Positions 37,401-48,700 of a stretch of DNA of 64,000 bases are shown here, piece by piece. Source of the DNA: Galbula dea (Eukaryota; Chordata; Aves; Piciformes; Galbulidae); NCBI GenBank assembly GCA_013399015.1, contig VWZX01010418.1, forward strand, positions 808,874 to 872,873. The letters are read 5' to 3'. Both the position numbers and the translations under genes were made by a program. The notes under the pieces are model-generated. The model saw only the letters and a program-made list of their open reading frames with translations, was not told where the DNA came from and ran no database searches. The first letter of the stretch is position 1; each line of letters begins with the position of its first letter.

Positions 37401-39883
37401 TGTTTTATTTTTCTTTTTGGGATCAGAAGCACTGAGTAGTGTTAATGTGCTATTACTAGAAAGAGCCCTTTACCTATTACTGATGGCAGAAGAGGGTACA
37501 AACCTACTATATCAACACTCAAGACTAAAACCCAGCCTGCTGAGGACATTCACACTTCTTATTGAAACCTAACCATTTAATTCAAACAAGTGAAGTATAA
37601 TGAGGAAATGACCACAGTTAACACACATCTAATCTTAACAATTGGTGTACAAACCCCAAATGTTTTATCATAGTTTGCACATCTTTAAAAAACTAGGCAC
37701 CTACATTTATTACTCCTAGAGCTACACTAAACTCACATCAGCCTGATCTCTTGCATTTCTCAAATAGAAAATGAAAGGTCCTGGGTTCAAAAAAGATAAG
37801 GCTTACTCAAACTGGAGGAATGCAGAACCCTTGCAAAATTTAATTCACACAGTGGCTAGTCAAACAAGTATAACAAAATACAGGACAACTAGAATTAGAT
37901 TCCCAGGTCAGTGACATTACTGGTTCTGACAAAGTGAATTTACCCAAGCTTTTACAAAAAGGATGTCCAATTTAGCTCAGAACCTGTATTTTAGCTAAAT
38001 GTTTTTGTTCCATCTTTTCAGTGTGATGGCATTTCACAGAATACTGCATCATTAGCAAATAAGTTGCTACTTTTAGAAAATGATTTTGCCAAGCTTAGAA
38101 TTTAACAGAGAAATACAGTTTGTATTCTGTGACACCTCTGTTTCAAAATTGACCATCAATTATCAGGTTAATTATTACTCTCAGAAAATAAGGAGTTAAA
38201 CATAAGTCATGGCACAAAACACCCTGCAACAGTTTTTTCTCTTTTTTTATGCCCTGTTTTGACCCACTGACATAACCAGGTTGTAAGGAGTAAGAACAAG
38301 GTTGAAATTCTTTCCACTGTAGAAAACAGCTTTGTACAGTGAAAATTTATTTGCAGGTCTTGTTTAGTTCCATAGATGTTTCTGAATTAAATTTTGGGTT
38401 GATTGACATTATCTATTGACTTGCATAAAGCTGCAAATTATCACCTGTCTTATTCTTACAGAAGAATATATATACACAGGATATGCTGTTAATTTCATCT
38501 ATCTGCAAGAACATTAAAAACTTCACACATAGGTGCTTTTTAAAAGGTAAAAATTAAACTCTAGGTCTGATTCTGCAGCCCTGATCTTGTGTTCTATTGT
38601 CTTAGATAGACTGGATTCATATTACAAATGCTAAGGGATGATATATAATCATTAATGGCCTTTAGGAAAGGTTATTGACTTTTTAACACCATCCCAGAAA
38701 CTGAATATAAACCAATAACAAAAGAGTATTCTCTTAACTTCTATAATAAAAACCCACAAAGAATAACTGAAATAAACATGATTCAAGCCTCTCTAGGGAG
38801 GAGTAGATTTATTGTGAAGATTGCTTTCTGTGTCCTGCACTGCCCCTTGCTGGAGCATCTTACAAATGTGACTGTAAATTCTAATAGCAGAGCTAATTAA
38901 AAGGTGTATCAGTTTCTGAACAAACAAAAAAATCTTAAAATACAGTGATTGTGTAATTTTAGAATCAGGCACTTAATCAACAGTTCATTGTCACACATGT
39001 ACACTTCTTTTCTGTAAAACTACTGTCCATTCCCTTTTGCAAAGTCTAATTTTAATCCATACAGAGCTGATGAACACTGTTATCTTTTTCCCTGATTGCT
39101 ACCTTGTAAGAGATTACTATTGAAAGAAGAAAAGCATAAAATTAAACACCTAGAAACATTGCTCTCTTACTGCTAATGAAAAATGTCAAGGAAATCAAGG
39201 CAAACAGGTGCTTTCCTAAAAACTATAAAATGTCTAAGATGAACAGTGTGAACACCATCCATATAGAGAAATAAGCAGAAGAAAAGAAAAAGACACTTAG
39301 CAATATCTCTTACCTCTGAAACTTCCACAGCATTTTCTGTTATCCTCCAAAAATGCATCTGAAAAACTGATGTCTGTTCCCTTTATGTATGTTATTGGTC
39401 TCAGATTCATTCATTTATTCATTCTCGAAGTCATTGCAAGCTTGACAAAAGGAATACACTTGAGTATCTGTAACTGTATTTTTCAACTTTCTGGTTCTTG
39501 TGATTGTTTGATTTCTTTTAAGTTTTCCATCATGGATACTACTCAACCTTAAAACAAGACCATTTTCACAAAAACTTTGAAAGGCTGTTTGTACAATTGT
39601 GTATGTAGGAAAACTGAATTACATGTCAGCAGCTTGACGAACACTGCCCTGCATTAAAATAAATCCTACTACAATACATCTTCTAACCAACCTACTTGTA
39701 ATACCTGTCAGCTAATCATAATTTATTGAATTTGTGTTGGTATTTTTAAATGCATCCTACATGCTTATATTAGCTTTGGAGAAGTTATTCTACACATCAG
39801 ATTTATGTAAGTCTAATGCCGGTTACACTCCCCTTCCAATGGGAATGGTCCTTTGCTGGTGAATGAAGCCAAGGACTGACTTT
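37401..39883. other. Gene-free AT-rich sequence
   Basis: No gene or transposon is recognised. It contains the CTCF-like word listed separately. All open frames are about 60 codons or shorter and featureless. Confidence 0.5.
38835..38853 (-). promoter_or_regulatory. CTCF-like site
   Basis: On the minus strand this reads CCAGCAAGGGGCAGTGCAG. It follows the vertebrate CTCF core (CCASYAGRKGGC) with one mismatch, A for G at the seventh position. CTCF binds such sites to organise chromatin loops. A single imperfect match is weak evidence, but the surrounding stretch (38800-38915) is repeat-free. Confidence 0.25.
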
Positions 39884-39972
39884 TCACCTCATCCAGGGAA
39901 TCCTGCTCTGGCAGGGGGGTTGGACTGGATGATCTTTGGAGGTCCCCAACCCCTAACAGTCTGTAATTCTTG
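39884..39972 (+). mobile_element. Short CR1 LINE 3' end, diverged
   Basis: TCACCTCATCCAGGGAATCC, then the CTGGCAGGGGGGTTGGACTG block and a GGAGGTCCCC block, run to a decayed octamer tail (CAGTCTGTAATTCTT). The sequence is the same 3' UTR family as the copies at 1906 and 42930 but carries about a dozen differences, so it is older. Only 3' UTR is present. Confidence 0.88.
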
Positions 39973-40548
39973 AGTTATCTCCATGGAACCATACACTTTT
40001 ATTTGTCAACGAATAGTAAAGCTCTTCATGGTACACTCGGTCTTTGCATTGAACTGAATGACATCACTCCCCTGAAAGCTGGGGCAGTGTTAAGGTCAAA
40101 ACAGTTAGTCCATACCTGAAATATTACCTTCAATTTAAAAACACACAGGAGAAAAAAAAGAAGAGCCATAGGCTGCTAGCTACTTTAATGCCTTTCTTTT
40201 AAGAGATTGCAGGAAAAGCCTGAGGGAAGAGCCTAGCCTTGGTCACATTGACAGCAGAGCACCTTCTGACTTCATCAAAGCTTTGATATCACCCTCAGAC
40301 TTTTAAACTGACCTGGGAATTTGGCCCAAAATATGATAGGGTCAGCTGGTAAGAACAGGAATTGAACCATATCTCTTAAATAATTGTCCAGGCAAACAGA
40401 TCTATGGGTAGTAAGAACTCTATGGGAGGAGAAAAGACTAAAAAATATGAGGCGATACTGGAAAAGAGCACCACGAAGCACCTGCAGCTCTTTAAGACCT
40501 GAGAAAGAAAATGAAGACTAAAATATTAACTTTGGTGTCTGTGTGCCA

Positions 40549-40680
40549 TCATAGAATTGTTTAGGTTGGAAAAGACCTTTAAGATCATCAAGTCCAAGTA
40601 TTAACCTAGCACTGCCAAGTCTATCACTAAACCATGTCACTAAGCACCACATTCTAGGTGTTGATTTAGCCATCCTCCGT
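40549..40680 (-). mobile_element. CR1 LINE 3' end, diverged
   Basis: On the plus strand it starts with ATCATAGAATTGTTTAGGTT, the reverse of a CR1 octamer tail, then GGAAAAGACCTTTAAGATCA and TCAAGTCCAAG. An ORF2-end relic with CTAAACCATGTCACTAAGCA follows. This wording marks a different CR1 subfamily from the copies at 1906, 42930 and 52617. Similarity fades near 40680. Confidence 0.88.
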
Positions 40681-41214
40681 TTTGGGAGGTGAGGCTGACA
40701 GAGGTCCAGCATGAAATGGTTCTATTTTCCTACTGTTCTGATCCAGGAACACAATGAGATGCACAAAAAAAGCTGCAACACCTTTAAGGTGCTGTCTTTT
40801 CTTAGCTCACACACATTCTGCTGCTAGAGGGGAGCTCAGTGTGGCTGCTTAAAATGCCAAGTCACTGCTGTAGCTTATTACAGATCTGCTCTAGAATGGA
40901 ATGTCATCAAAGAAAAAAAATCTTATGTGTTCTGTGCAGTGGAGAGCTTTGTGTGAAAGGTAAATTGAAGTCTTCCAAACTCACCAACCCCCTTTCCAGC
41001 AAGACTGCAGAACAGCAGCACTGTACATAAGAATCAGGATGCTACCACAGACATAGAGTGGCAAAAAAGGATGACAGTAAGTCTCAGGGGTAAGAAAGTG
41101 TCTCTGTGTTACATCTGTATAAAATGAGGCAGGCCAACTCCCAATTTACTCATTAGACTTGATTGAGTAGGACAGAAACACAATATATCACTTCTATGTT
41201 TGGCACCTGTGTAG
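40681..41214. other. Gene-free spacer between CR1 relics
   Basis: No gene or repeat is recognised. There are A-rich runs at 40766-40772 and 40912-40920 and one open frame of 63 codons without features. Confidence 0.45.
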
Positions 41215-41620
41215 CTGTGGCTAGAACACTGTGCCTATTTCAAGCACCCAAATTTCAAGGATGCTGAGAAATTGGACAAGATTCATAACAGAGCCTAGGG
41301 AATGATTAAGGGATTAGAAGGCATGCCTTCTAGTGAAAGACTCCAGAAGGTTAATCTACTTAGCTCATCAAAGAGAAGGTTAAGGGGTTGGGACTTAATC
41401 ATAGTCTCACATCTAATATGAGAAGCGGAAGTTTTACAGTAAAAGAGTTTATCTCCTGCCTAATTACAAAAGGTCCAGTGGTTGAAAGCTGAATATTAAT
41501 ACATTCAGAAAGGGCCAAAGGCAGCTTTGTTTACTAATGTATTCAATTTTAACCAAGAAGGGTAATTAACTACTGACCAAAAATAAAAATAAAAGCTAAA
41601 ATAATTTACCAGTAATGTCA
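41215..41620 (+). mobile_element. Ancient CR1 LINE C-terminal relic
   Basis: It follows the ORF2 C-terminal region of old amniote CR1. AGAACACTGTGCCTATTTCA corresponds to 'EYCVQF'. GCTGAGAAATTGGACAAGAT and CATAACAGAGCC follow, then an I-K-G-L-E-G-M-P-S-S-E-R-L-Q relic and CTCATCAAAGAGAAGGTTAA. The end has GGGTAATTAACTACTG and AATAATTTACC, as in old CR1 C-termini. One partial frame remains open for about 40 codons around 41270-41390, and elsewhere stops are common. It is unrelated in age to the young CR1 about 1.2 kb downstream. Confidence 0.72.
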
Positions 41621-42819
41621 AATGAAGATGATGAATTTCTACAGCATCATCGGTGCTTTTCTATGCTGCAGTTCATGCACAGCTATTGAATATAGGTTGT
41701 GCTCTTAACTGAAAGATATAAATAACACAGAATGGACTTACAAAGTCATCAACACATTAAGCTGAGAAGTGCCATCATTTCTGAAGATAGGAAGCCCTTC
41801 ATTAGGCCTAAGCCTGAATTCAAAAAGCTGTCCACAGAAATCTGAATCACTAAAAGGGCAAATTTTGCAAACTGTAGCTAGAATTAAACATGTGAATTTA
41901 GTCAACTTCAAAAAATGTACACAATATCCACTTCATTAAGGGCTATGCTCTGAGAGACTTGTTTTCCCACAGTGTTCTCCAAATCACTCCCAGTTACTGA
42001 TTTGCAATATCCAGATGGATGAATGTGGCTCTGATAAGGATGAATGCTTCAAAGTTGAATGATTCTCCATAGCTATCTGACAGATAAGCTTCTGAACACA
42101 TCTGGCATTACTGGGAAAACATAAGAATTGAACAGGGATTGCTTCCCTCCACACCAGCCTTTTAGTAATGGGAGAAGTTACTTGCAATATCAGTGAATAT
42201 TTTTCTAGGTACAAATGAATCAGCTGTGTCAGGAACCAATTTTACTGTAACATAAATTACTTCTACATTTTCCCTTTGTTCTGCTAAGACAGGCCTAGTG
42301 GTGAACAACCTTTTCCATTTTTACATACAAGCAGTCTACTGTGGCATGAATGCTGAAAGAATATCAGAGCATATAAGATTTAGACTATTAAGTCATTTCC
42401 ATTAAAAAACCAGAAACATACTAAATATATTAATAAGTGTCTCAACCCTTAAACTAAAAATCCTTTGTGCTTTCACCTTTACCTATAGTCCACAGGCCTA
42501 AGTTTTATGGAGAAAACAATGTTTTTTAAGTCATATTAACCAGCATCAGGTAGCCAACTTTTTGGCAGATCAAAGAAAACATTACAGCATCCTGATGGTT
42601 CTTACATTTACCTGCATGTATGCCAAAATCTGCCTAGTTCTTACTCAGATTAACTTTTATTAACTGCTTAACAGATCCTGAAAATATTGATGTTCAGATT
42701 GCAGAAATTCCACTTCTTTCATATGTCAAGCTTGCAAGAGTAATTGTCAGGAGTCAGACTGTTACTGGTACCTTAACACACAAAAAGTGCTTTTTATTAG
42801 AGACAGCATTTCCCAGTTC
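41621..42819. other. Gene-free AT-rich spacer
   Basis: No gene, LTR or CR1 similarity is recognised. Open frames are below 80 codons. Confidence 0.5.
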
Positions 42820-43010
42820 AGGTGCCAGAGCACTGGAACAGACTGCCCAGAGAGGTTGTGGAGTCTCCTTCTCTTGGGGATATTCAAGACCCGTCTGGAC
42901 GCGCTTCTGTGTGACCTGGTCTAGGGAATCCTGCTGTGGCAGGGGGGTTGGACTAGATGATCTTTCAAGGTCCCTTCCAACTCCTAATATGCTGTGATTC
43001 TGTGATTCTT
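42820..43010 (+). mobile_element. Young CR1 LINE 3' end
   Basis: It starts within the ORF2 C-terminus (H-W-N-R-L-P-R-E-V-V-E-S-P-S-L) and shifts frame by one base at about 42880. It then continues with F-K-T-R-L-D-A-L-L-C-D-L-V and the stop TAG at 42922-42924. After that come about 80 bp of 3' UTR and two octamers (one TGCTGTG variant and one ATTCTGTG). The segment GACCCGTCTGGACGCGC keeps three CpGs, which decay fast when methylated and so point to youth. The 5' end is truncated. No target-site duplication is evident. Confidence 0.95.
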
Positions 43011-44457
43011 AATTCACTTTTTGATTAAGTTTCACAATTTTTTGCCCTGGGAAAAGAATCTAAAAGCATACTAGAAATACAGGGTTTCTCATTTAGGCAT
43101 CCATATGTTACCAAATGTCTACAGTATGTTTCAATATCCACTTACAGTTAACAAGTGACAGAAAGATTCTTTTCTCTTGTTTAGTGTGATGACCAGATTA
43201 ACAAACAGAAAGGTGCCATGAGGTGCCCTGTGTAAAGGCACCCAGAACTGCCAAAAACTGATGCTCCATTTGAATCTCTGGTGTCTTTCCAAAAGGAAAG
43301 GGAATTGTGTGCTTCTACACCACTCAGAAGAGGTTCATGGTGCAGGTAAATTCACAGAGATGGGTATAACTGCATGCCACATAAACAAGCACAGCACTAG
43401 CCCATGCAATGTATGCTGTCTAAAGCATTTAGACAGCTGCAGATCTAAAACATGTCCATGTTCTGAAGTACAATTCTTTTTAACACACTGTGTTTCTTTC
43501 TTGCTATTGCTGCTTATTAATCTGACTGTAAAAAAAACCTTTTCTACTAAATCACTATGTCTTCCCACATACTAATAGGTTAGCCTTATCAAGAGGGGCA
43601 CTAAAGCAGCTGGTACTTTATGAGCAATCTGCATCACTCCAGGTTCTTCAAAAAATATACCACTTACTACTGAGCTTAGGAAATGAAACATTGATTCTAG
43701 GCAGTGACACTAAGAGCTTTAGAGTTTTAATGGTTTACAGCTGTGGAGGTGTAGGTTTATATATTTCTAAACTGCTTAAATCAGTAGGATGCAATATTCT
43801 AAGCCTTGAGGATCAAGCTTATTTTTTAAAAGTTCAGGGGACAAAAAATACTGAGACAAGTTCTCTGTATTATTTTGAGCTACATTTGTGAAAGTGTAAG
43901 GTGAATTCAGAATATTTTTATGTTAGATGGACTGTCACAATTTTTTTTTCCCTTCTGGATGGGCTTGGGACAAGTGCTTTGTAACTTCCCATTTTGTAAT
44001 ATTTTGCTTTCTTTTTCATAAATTATTTTGTGCACAACATAGCTTCAGAGTATCACAGCAGGGGTGGAAAAGGCAACTTGCCAAAAGTCAGAAGCCCTTT
44101 CCTGATGTGTTATTCACAGAGGGATGCATGCAGAGAACTGTGCAAAGGGTGAAGTTGCAAGGACTATCTAAGCAGATTTTACTGAGTTAGTTTTGTGATA
44201 TTTCAGTGAACTGAACTGGCTTGTTGTGGTTGGCACTTAAGTTGGCACAAGATGGGTGGTGTGAGGAAGGTGTTAGGAGAAAAACTTTAAGGGACAGGAA
44301 TGGAAGCTCTGCATCCAAGCAATAACAACCCAGTCAGTTTGGATCAAGCCATAGCTTTCAACTATGTCCAGAAGAGTATTTTCTGCTGTTTAAGTGAACT
44401 GAATAATGGAGGAGTCCTCTTGGATGAGTCCAAAGAACATCAGAGACAAAGAAGAGG
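43011..44457. other. Gene-free AT-rich sequence
   Basis: No gene or transposon is recognised. Open frames of 104 codons (plus, 43261-43575) and 77 codons (minus) overlap one another and carry no signature. Confidence 0.5.
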
Positions 44458-44652
44458 AACACACTTAGCTCAAAGATACCATGTGGCAGAGCCATAACAC
44501 CAGAATATAAATGAATAGACAGGTGAAGAGAAATAAGTGTTTCATTAACAGATTTTTTCAGAGGCTTCTGTTCAGCCCTACCCAGAAATAGAAACTAGAA
44601 AAGTCTGTTAAGGAACAGCATCAATAATATACATGGGAGTTAGATATCTTTC
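44458..44652 (+). repeat. Unidentified repeat, copy A
   Basis: About 195 bp resemble 45553-45750 in the same orientation, by eye at roughly two-thirds identity with small gaps. Shared words include GCAGAGCCATAAC/GTAGAGCTGTAAC, TCATTAACAGATTTTT/TCATTAAGAGATTTTT, CAGCCCTACCCAG/CAGCTCTACACAG and CTAGAAAAGTCTGT/GTAGAAAAGACTGT. Neither copy matches CR1 or the LTR types seen in this window. Strand is given relative to copy B only. Confidence 0.6.
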
Positions 44653-45552
44653 TGTAGAAGGGAATTTAGGTATAGGGATGAAAAAGTGTGATTGGGTGAC
44701 ACTGTATTCATTGACTGGGCTGCACAAAATACAGACACATAGACCCTTAAGAAGCAGCATGAACATATCTTAACATACTTTTCCCACCAAGTAACATAAA
44801 TATGCAAATCTAACAGCAAGTTGTTGATTTTTAAGTATTTATAGTACAACTAGCACACCCAAACTAATGTTTTGGAAACTATGGTTACTAGATAATAGTC
44901 AATAAGAGCCCACATACAAATCCTCTGCCAGGAGGGGCAAATTGCATGCATGTATACAAGAATACAATACAACAAACTTGTTAAAGCCAAGGTCTTGTGA
45001 ATAGTGTTCTAACAGAGATCCTCATTATAAAGAGCAAGCTAGATGTTACCTAGCAAAAAATGTATGTAGCAACACACTGTGAAGAAGCTTCACTATTGAT
45101 ATACTCTATGTAAATCTAATAATGGGAAAGGCTATCAAAAGGTTCCAAATATCAGTAATACTTGTGCTTGCTGAGTTAATTGGAAGTCTTATCCATAATC
45201 CTTTCTGAATATTTCCTCTTCTTGCAATGATCTGTTATTTCCCTGCTTGTTAAAGGAACAAAAGGTAGAAATTTCCCAAGTGACAGTCTACTCTGCAGGC
45301 TGCCTTGTAAACACAGAAGAGTACATTAGAGTCATCCTCTGCTAAAGCTATTTGTTCTGTGAATATAATTTGCAGTCTTCCTGACCAACTCAAAACAACC
45401 TCAAATACTTTTTTTCTATTTTTTTTTTTTATTCTTTTTCCTATTAGAGAGGCAGAAAAAAGAGCATCAGTTTGTTGGGTTCTTTTCTTTGAAGGAATTC
45501 TTGGATTCTACAAAGACCTGTTTCAATTTTTTCTAAAACTTCAAAAATCTGA
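44653..45552. other. Spacer between the two unidentified repeat copies
   Basis: 900 bp of AT-rich sequence without open frame, LTR or CR1 features. A T-rich tract occupies about 45408-45436. Confidence 0.45.
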
Positions 45553-45750
45553 AAAACAAACACTTGGAGATGCTGCATTGTAGAGCTGTAACATAAGGGA
45601 ATAGAATGATAGACTGCTAGAAAGAAACAAACACCTCATTAAGAGATTTTTCTCTGTAAGGTTTCCATTCAGCTCTACACAGGAATACAAAGTAGAAAAG
45701 ACTGTAAAGGGAGAGCATACATTAATGCCTACAAAAGGTAGACATCTACA
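45553..45750 (+). repeat. Unidentified repeat, copy B
   Basis: Second copy of the repeat described at 44458-44652, about 1,095 bp downstream in direct orientation. Similarity ends sharply near GTAGACATCT (copy A: TTAGATATCT). The high divergence shows an old duplication or two old insertions of one family. Confidence 0.6.
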
Positions 45751-48700
45751 GTCTAACACATGTTCAGCTTAGCATCTTAATTCCTCATATGAACCTTCCA
45801 AGGTGAAAAAATCTTATACTTTCAGTGTAATGCTAATGGTTATCCTGTATTTCTTCAATCTAATCACAGCTTGTGATTTTAATTTGGTGCTGCTGTTTTA
45901 CACTGGTGATGGCCTCAGTTCTGAGTCTTTTAAAGCAATGATATTTAAAGCTAATGAATAGAGAAGTTAATCTAAAAGTTTTTACTTAGAAATAAACTTC
46001 TAATACCTAAGTTTTAAACCAACAACAACAAAAAGGTCAAAGTTAAAAAAAATAATAATGAAAAGAACAATCCATCTTCAGGCTGCTGTGATGGTGTGGC
46101 TCTGTACACTTGCTGACCTGGATCCAACTCTTCTCCCACTTGTACCCTCTGGATGTGGGCATGAGTGGGAGAAGAGCATACTACATACTGCCAAGAGGAA
46201 GAGGCCAGGTGGCAGGGCTTTCACCAACAGAGCTACACATTCCTGTGCCCTACATTTGCTTCATGTGTGTATGCAAGCATACCCTAAATCAAACCTGCTA
46301 AAGATCCTAAGACCTCAGTGTACATCATTGCAGCTGCCTAACTATGAATGGCAATTTTGCACCTGCAATACTGTTGTGTAAATAGCAAAAGTCCATGAAA
46401 CATTGTACAGATTGTACATATACAATTGTAAAACAGGGTTACAAAAATAACTAAAAATCTCTGCCTTAAATAGAACATGCAAATATTCCTGCAGAATATT
46501 ATATTTTCTCCTCTTGGTGACAATCTCCTGTTAGTTTTGGGACTTTGCTTTAATGGGTTTACATTTTTTTAACTAAAGAGTGTAGAGTATGTATATGCAC
46601 ATATATTAGCTTTCAACATATTAATGTTTGTTTGACCTACTTTTTGGCATAAAAAGGAGTTAAATTTAAAAATTAGAAACATGACAGGGTGTTTTCCTAT
46701 AATTCAGAAGAAGATCTTTTGTCATTCTCAGAAATCCTGCTATATTTGAATCTTTAATTTACAGTAGAAGCTGTTTGTGTTTCTTGTGGCATGATGCAAC
46801 AGAGGTATAATGGGATCTCTGTCCCCTAAGAGGGGAAGGAATATGACACAGGAGCATTATGCAAACTCAGGGCAATGTTACAGTGCTAGTGAAGCAGGCA
46901 GACTGAGTTTCTTGGTTGGAAGTGAGTTTTTGGTCCCAATCTTCTTATATTTAATGTGAAACTTGTAAAACAAATTAAAACTGAAGCATTCCCATACAAA
47001 GCATAAATCTTCTGAGTTAGCATTAAGCCTAAAACTGTTAATGGGTAAATCTCCAATGGCCAGGAATGATGGAGAACCTGCTCAGCATTACCTGTTGTGC
47101 ATACTCATTTGGTATTTAATCCTTTCCTATGTTTCCCTGCTTTCATGGCCTTGGGTTACAATATTAACATTCATTAAATGAAGCTTGTCTATGTGAATTA
47201 AATTAAACTTGAGTTCTGAAGGATTCAGATGCTGTGCTACGTTTTTCATACTTCTTCATCCAGATTACCTATTTTTCCTGAGGAAAAAATGCTTCAGCAA
47301 GAAGGTGTTGCCACTACCTCTCAGATCCATGAAGAAAAGCTTTGAGAGCAGCTATTTGAGTACCCAGTATAGATAAGTAAAAGTTCTATTTGGAAAATTT
47401 TGGAGAATGTTAGGAGAAGAAAGTTATCTGCTGACCAGATGAATGACAGTCAAGAAAATGCATGCATCTTCCACAAAGGATGGTTATATCAGAGAGAGTT
47501 AACAAAATGAATAAGACTTTGTATTCAGAATCATTTACAAAGCTATTGTGCCATACAAGAAAGAGCTGAAATTCAGCAGTCTCTCTCTTATAAAACATGA
47601 TTAGATTCCTTAATCTTAGGTGTGATGAATATCTGCTCTTGAGCTTCTAAATGTATCTGAAGATTTATGCACATTTATTCCAATAACTCAAAATTTGACA
47701 AACAACTGGTACAGTTTATAGGCCTTCCCTTGTGGAGGCACAGCTAAGCTGGTGAAGCAGTCTTCTGTCAACACAGTTGACAACCAACACATCAAGTCAC
47801 ATTAAAAAAACAACAAAACTTTCCCCCCCCCCCTGCTAGAATCACTGCTATACATGAGGGCTCCTGTTGCAATGGAGAAGGGATCAACCTCTCTCTGCAC
47901 CTCATCTTCTTGCTGGGTGGACTTAGTAAAGTCCTGACACATAGACCTCAGGAAATACAAGGGGAAGTGTCTTAAACACACAGCATCATGAGCAAAGGAA
48001 CTAGGAGTGTGTGGTTTCTGGAGGACCTGAGGCACCACACTAACCCACTAAGGAAATGAGAGTTCCCATGGAACTCCTCCCAGGCATTTATAAGGCTGCT
48101 GTCTTGGAGGGGAGTCTGCTGCTCAGCAGGGTATCAGCAAACTGTCTCCCATTTACAAAAAAACATAACAGTGTGAATGACTACAAGACTATTTGCTACA
48201 CCAAAACCAGAGAAAATGAAAGAAACTGAACTCATTGACTCTCCCACTGTTCTCTCTCATGCAGAATATAGTAGCACTTGCAAATTCCTACCCATAAGAC
48301 TACCTTTTCTTCTTTGATTATTATGGTTGTGGGGGTAATTTTAAAAGAACCCTGTCATGTGATATCTAATTTGCAGAGAAAAGAAAGGAAAAAAATATTG
48401 TTAACCTACATTCATAGCTCTTATTCCAAAAGGGGCTCCTTTATAGGATCATATGATTTATACTTGAATTTGATTAGATCCTCTTTGAGGAGGAAACATA
48501 GGATTGCAATCATAAATGTCCACCTATGCTCCAGAAATGGTGCATTTCTTCTACATCTCTGTGACCAAAAATGGTTAGTACCTTTGGGTTTATACAATAA
48601 GAAAACTACAAGCTTGATTTGCAAAACCAGAGACATACTTGGAGCCCCTATCATCTGTGTTGCTACTTCTGAAAAGCTGTAATGCAGGCAAGGAGAGAAG

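Noticed and set aside
48278..48682. 134-codon frame as a gene
   Set aside because: Composition is not informative, the opposite strand is also open for 77 codons, and no family is recognised.
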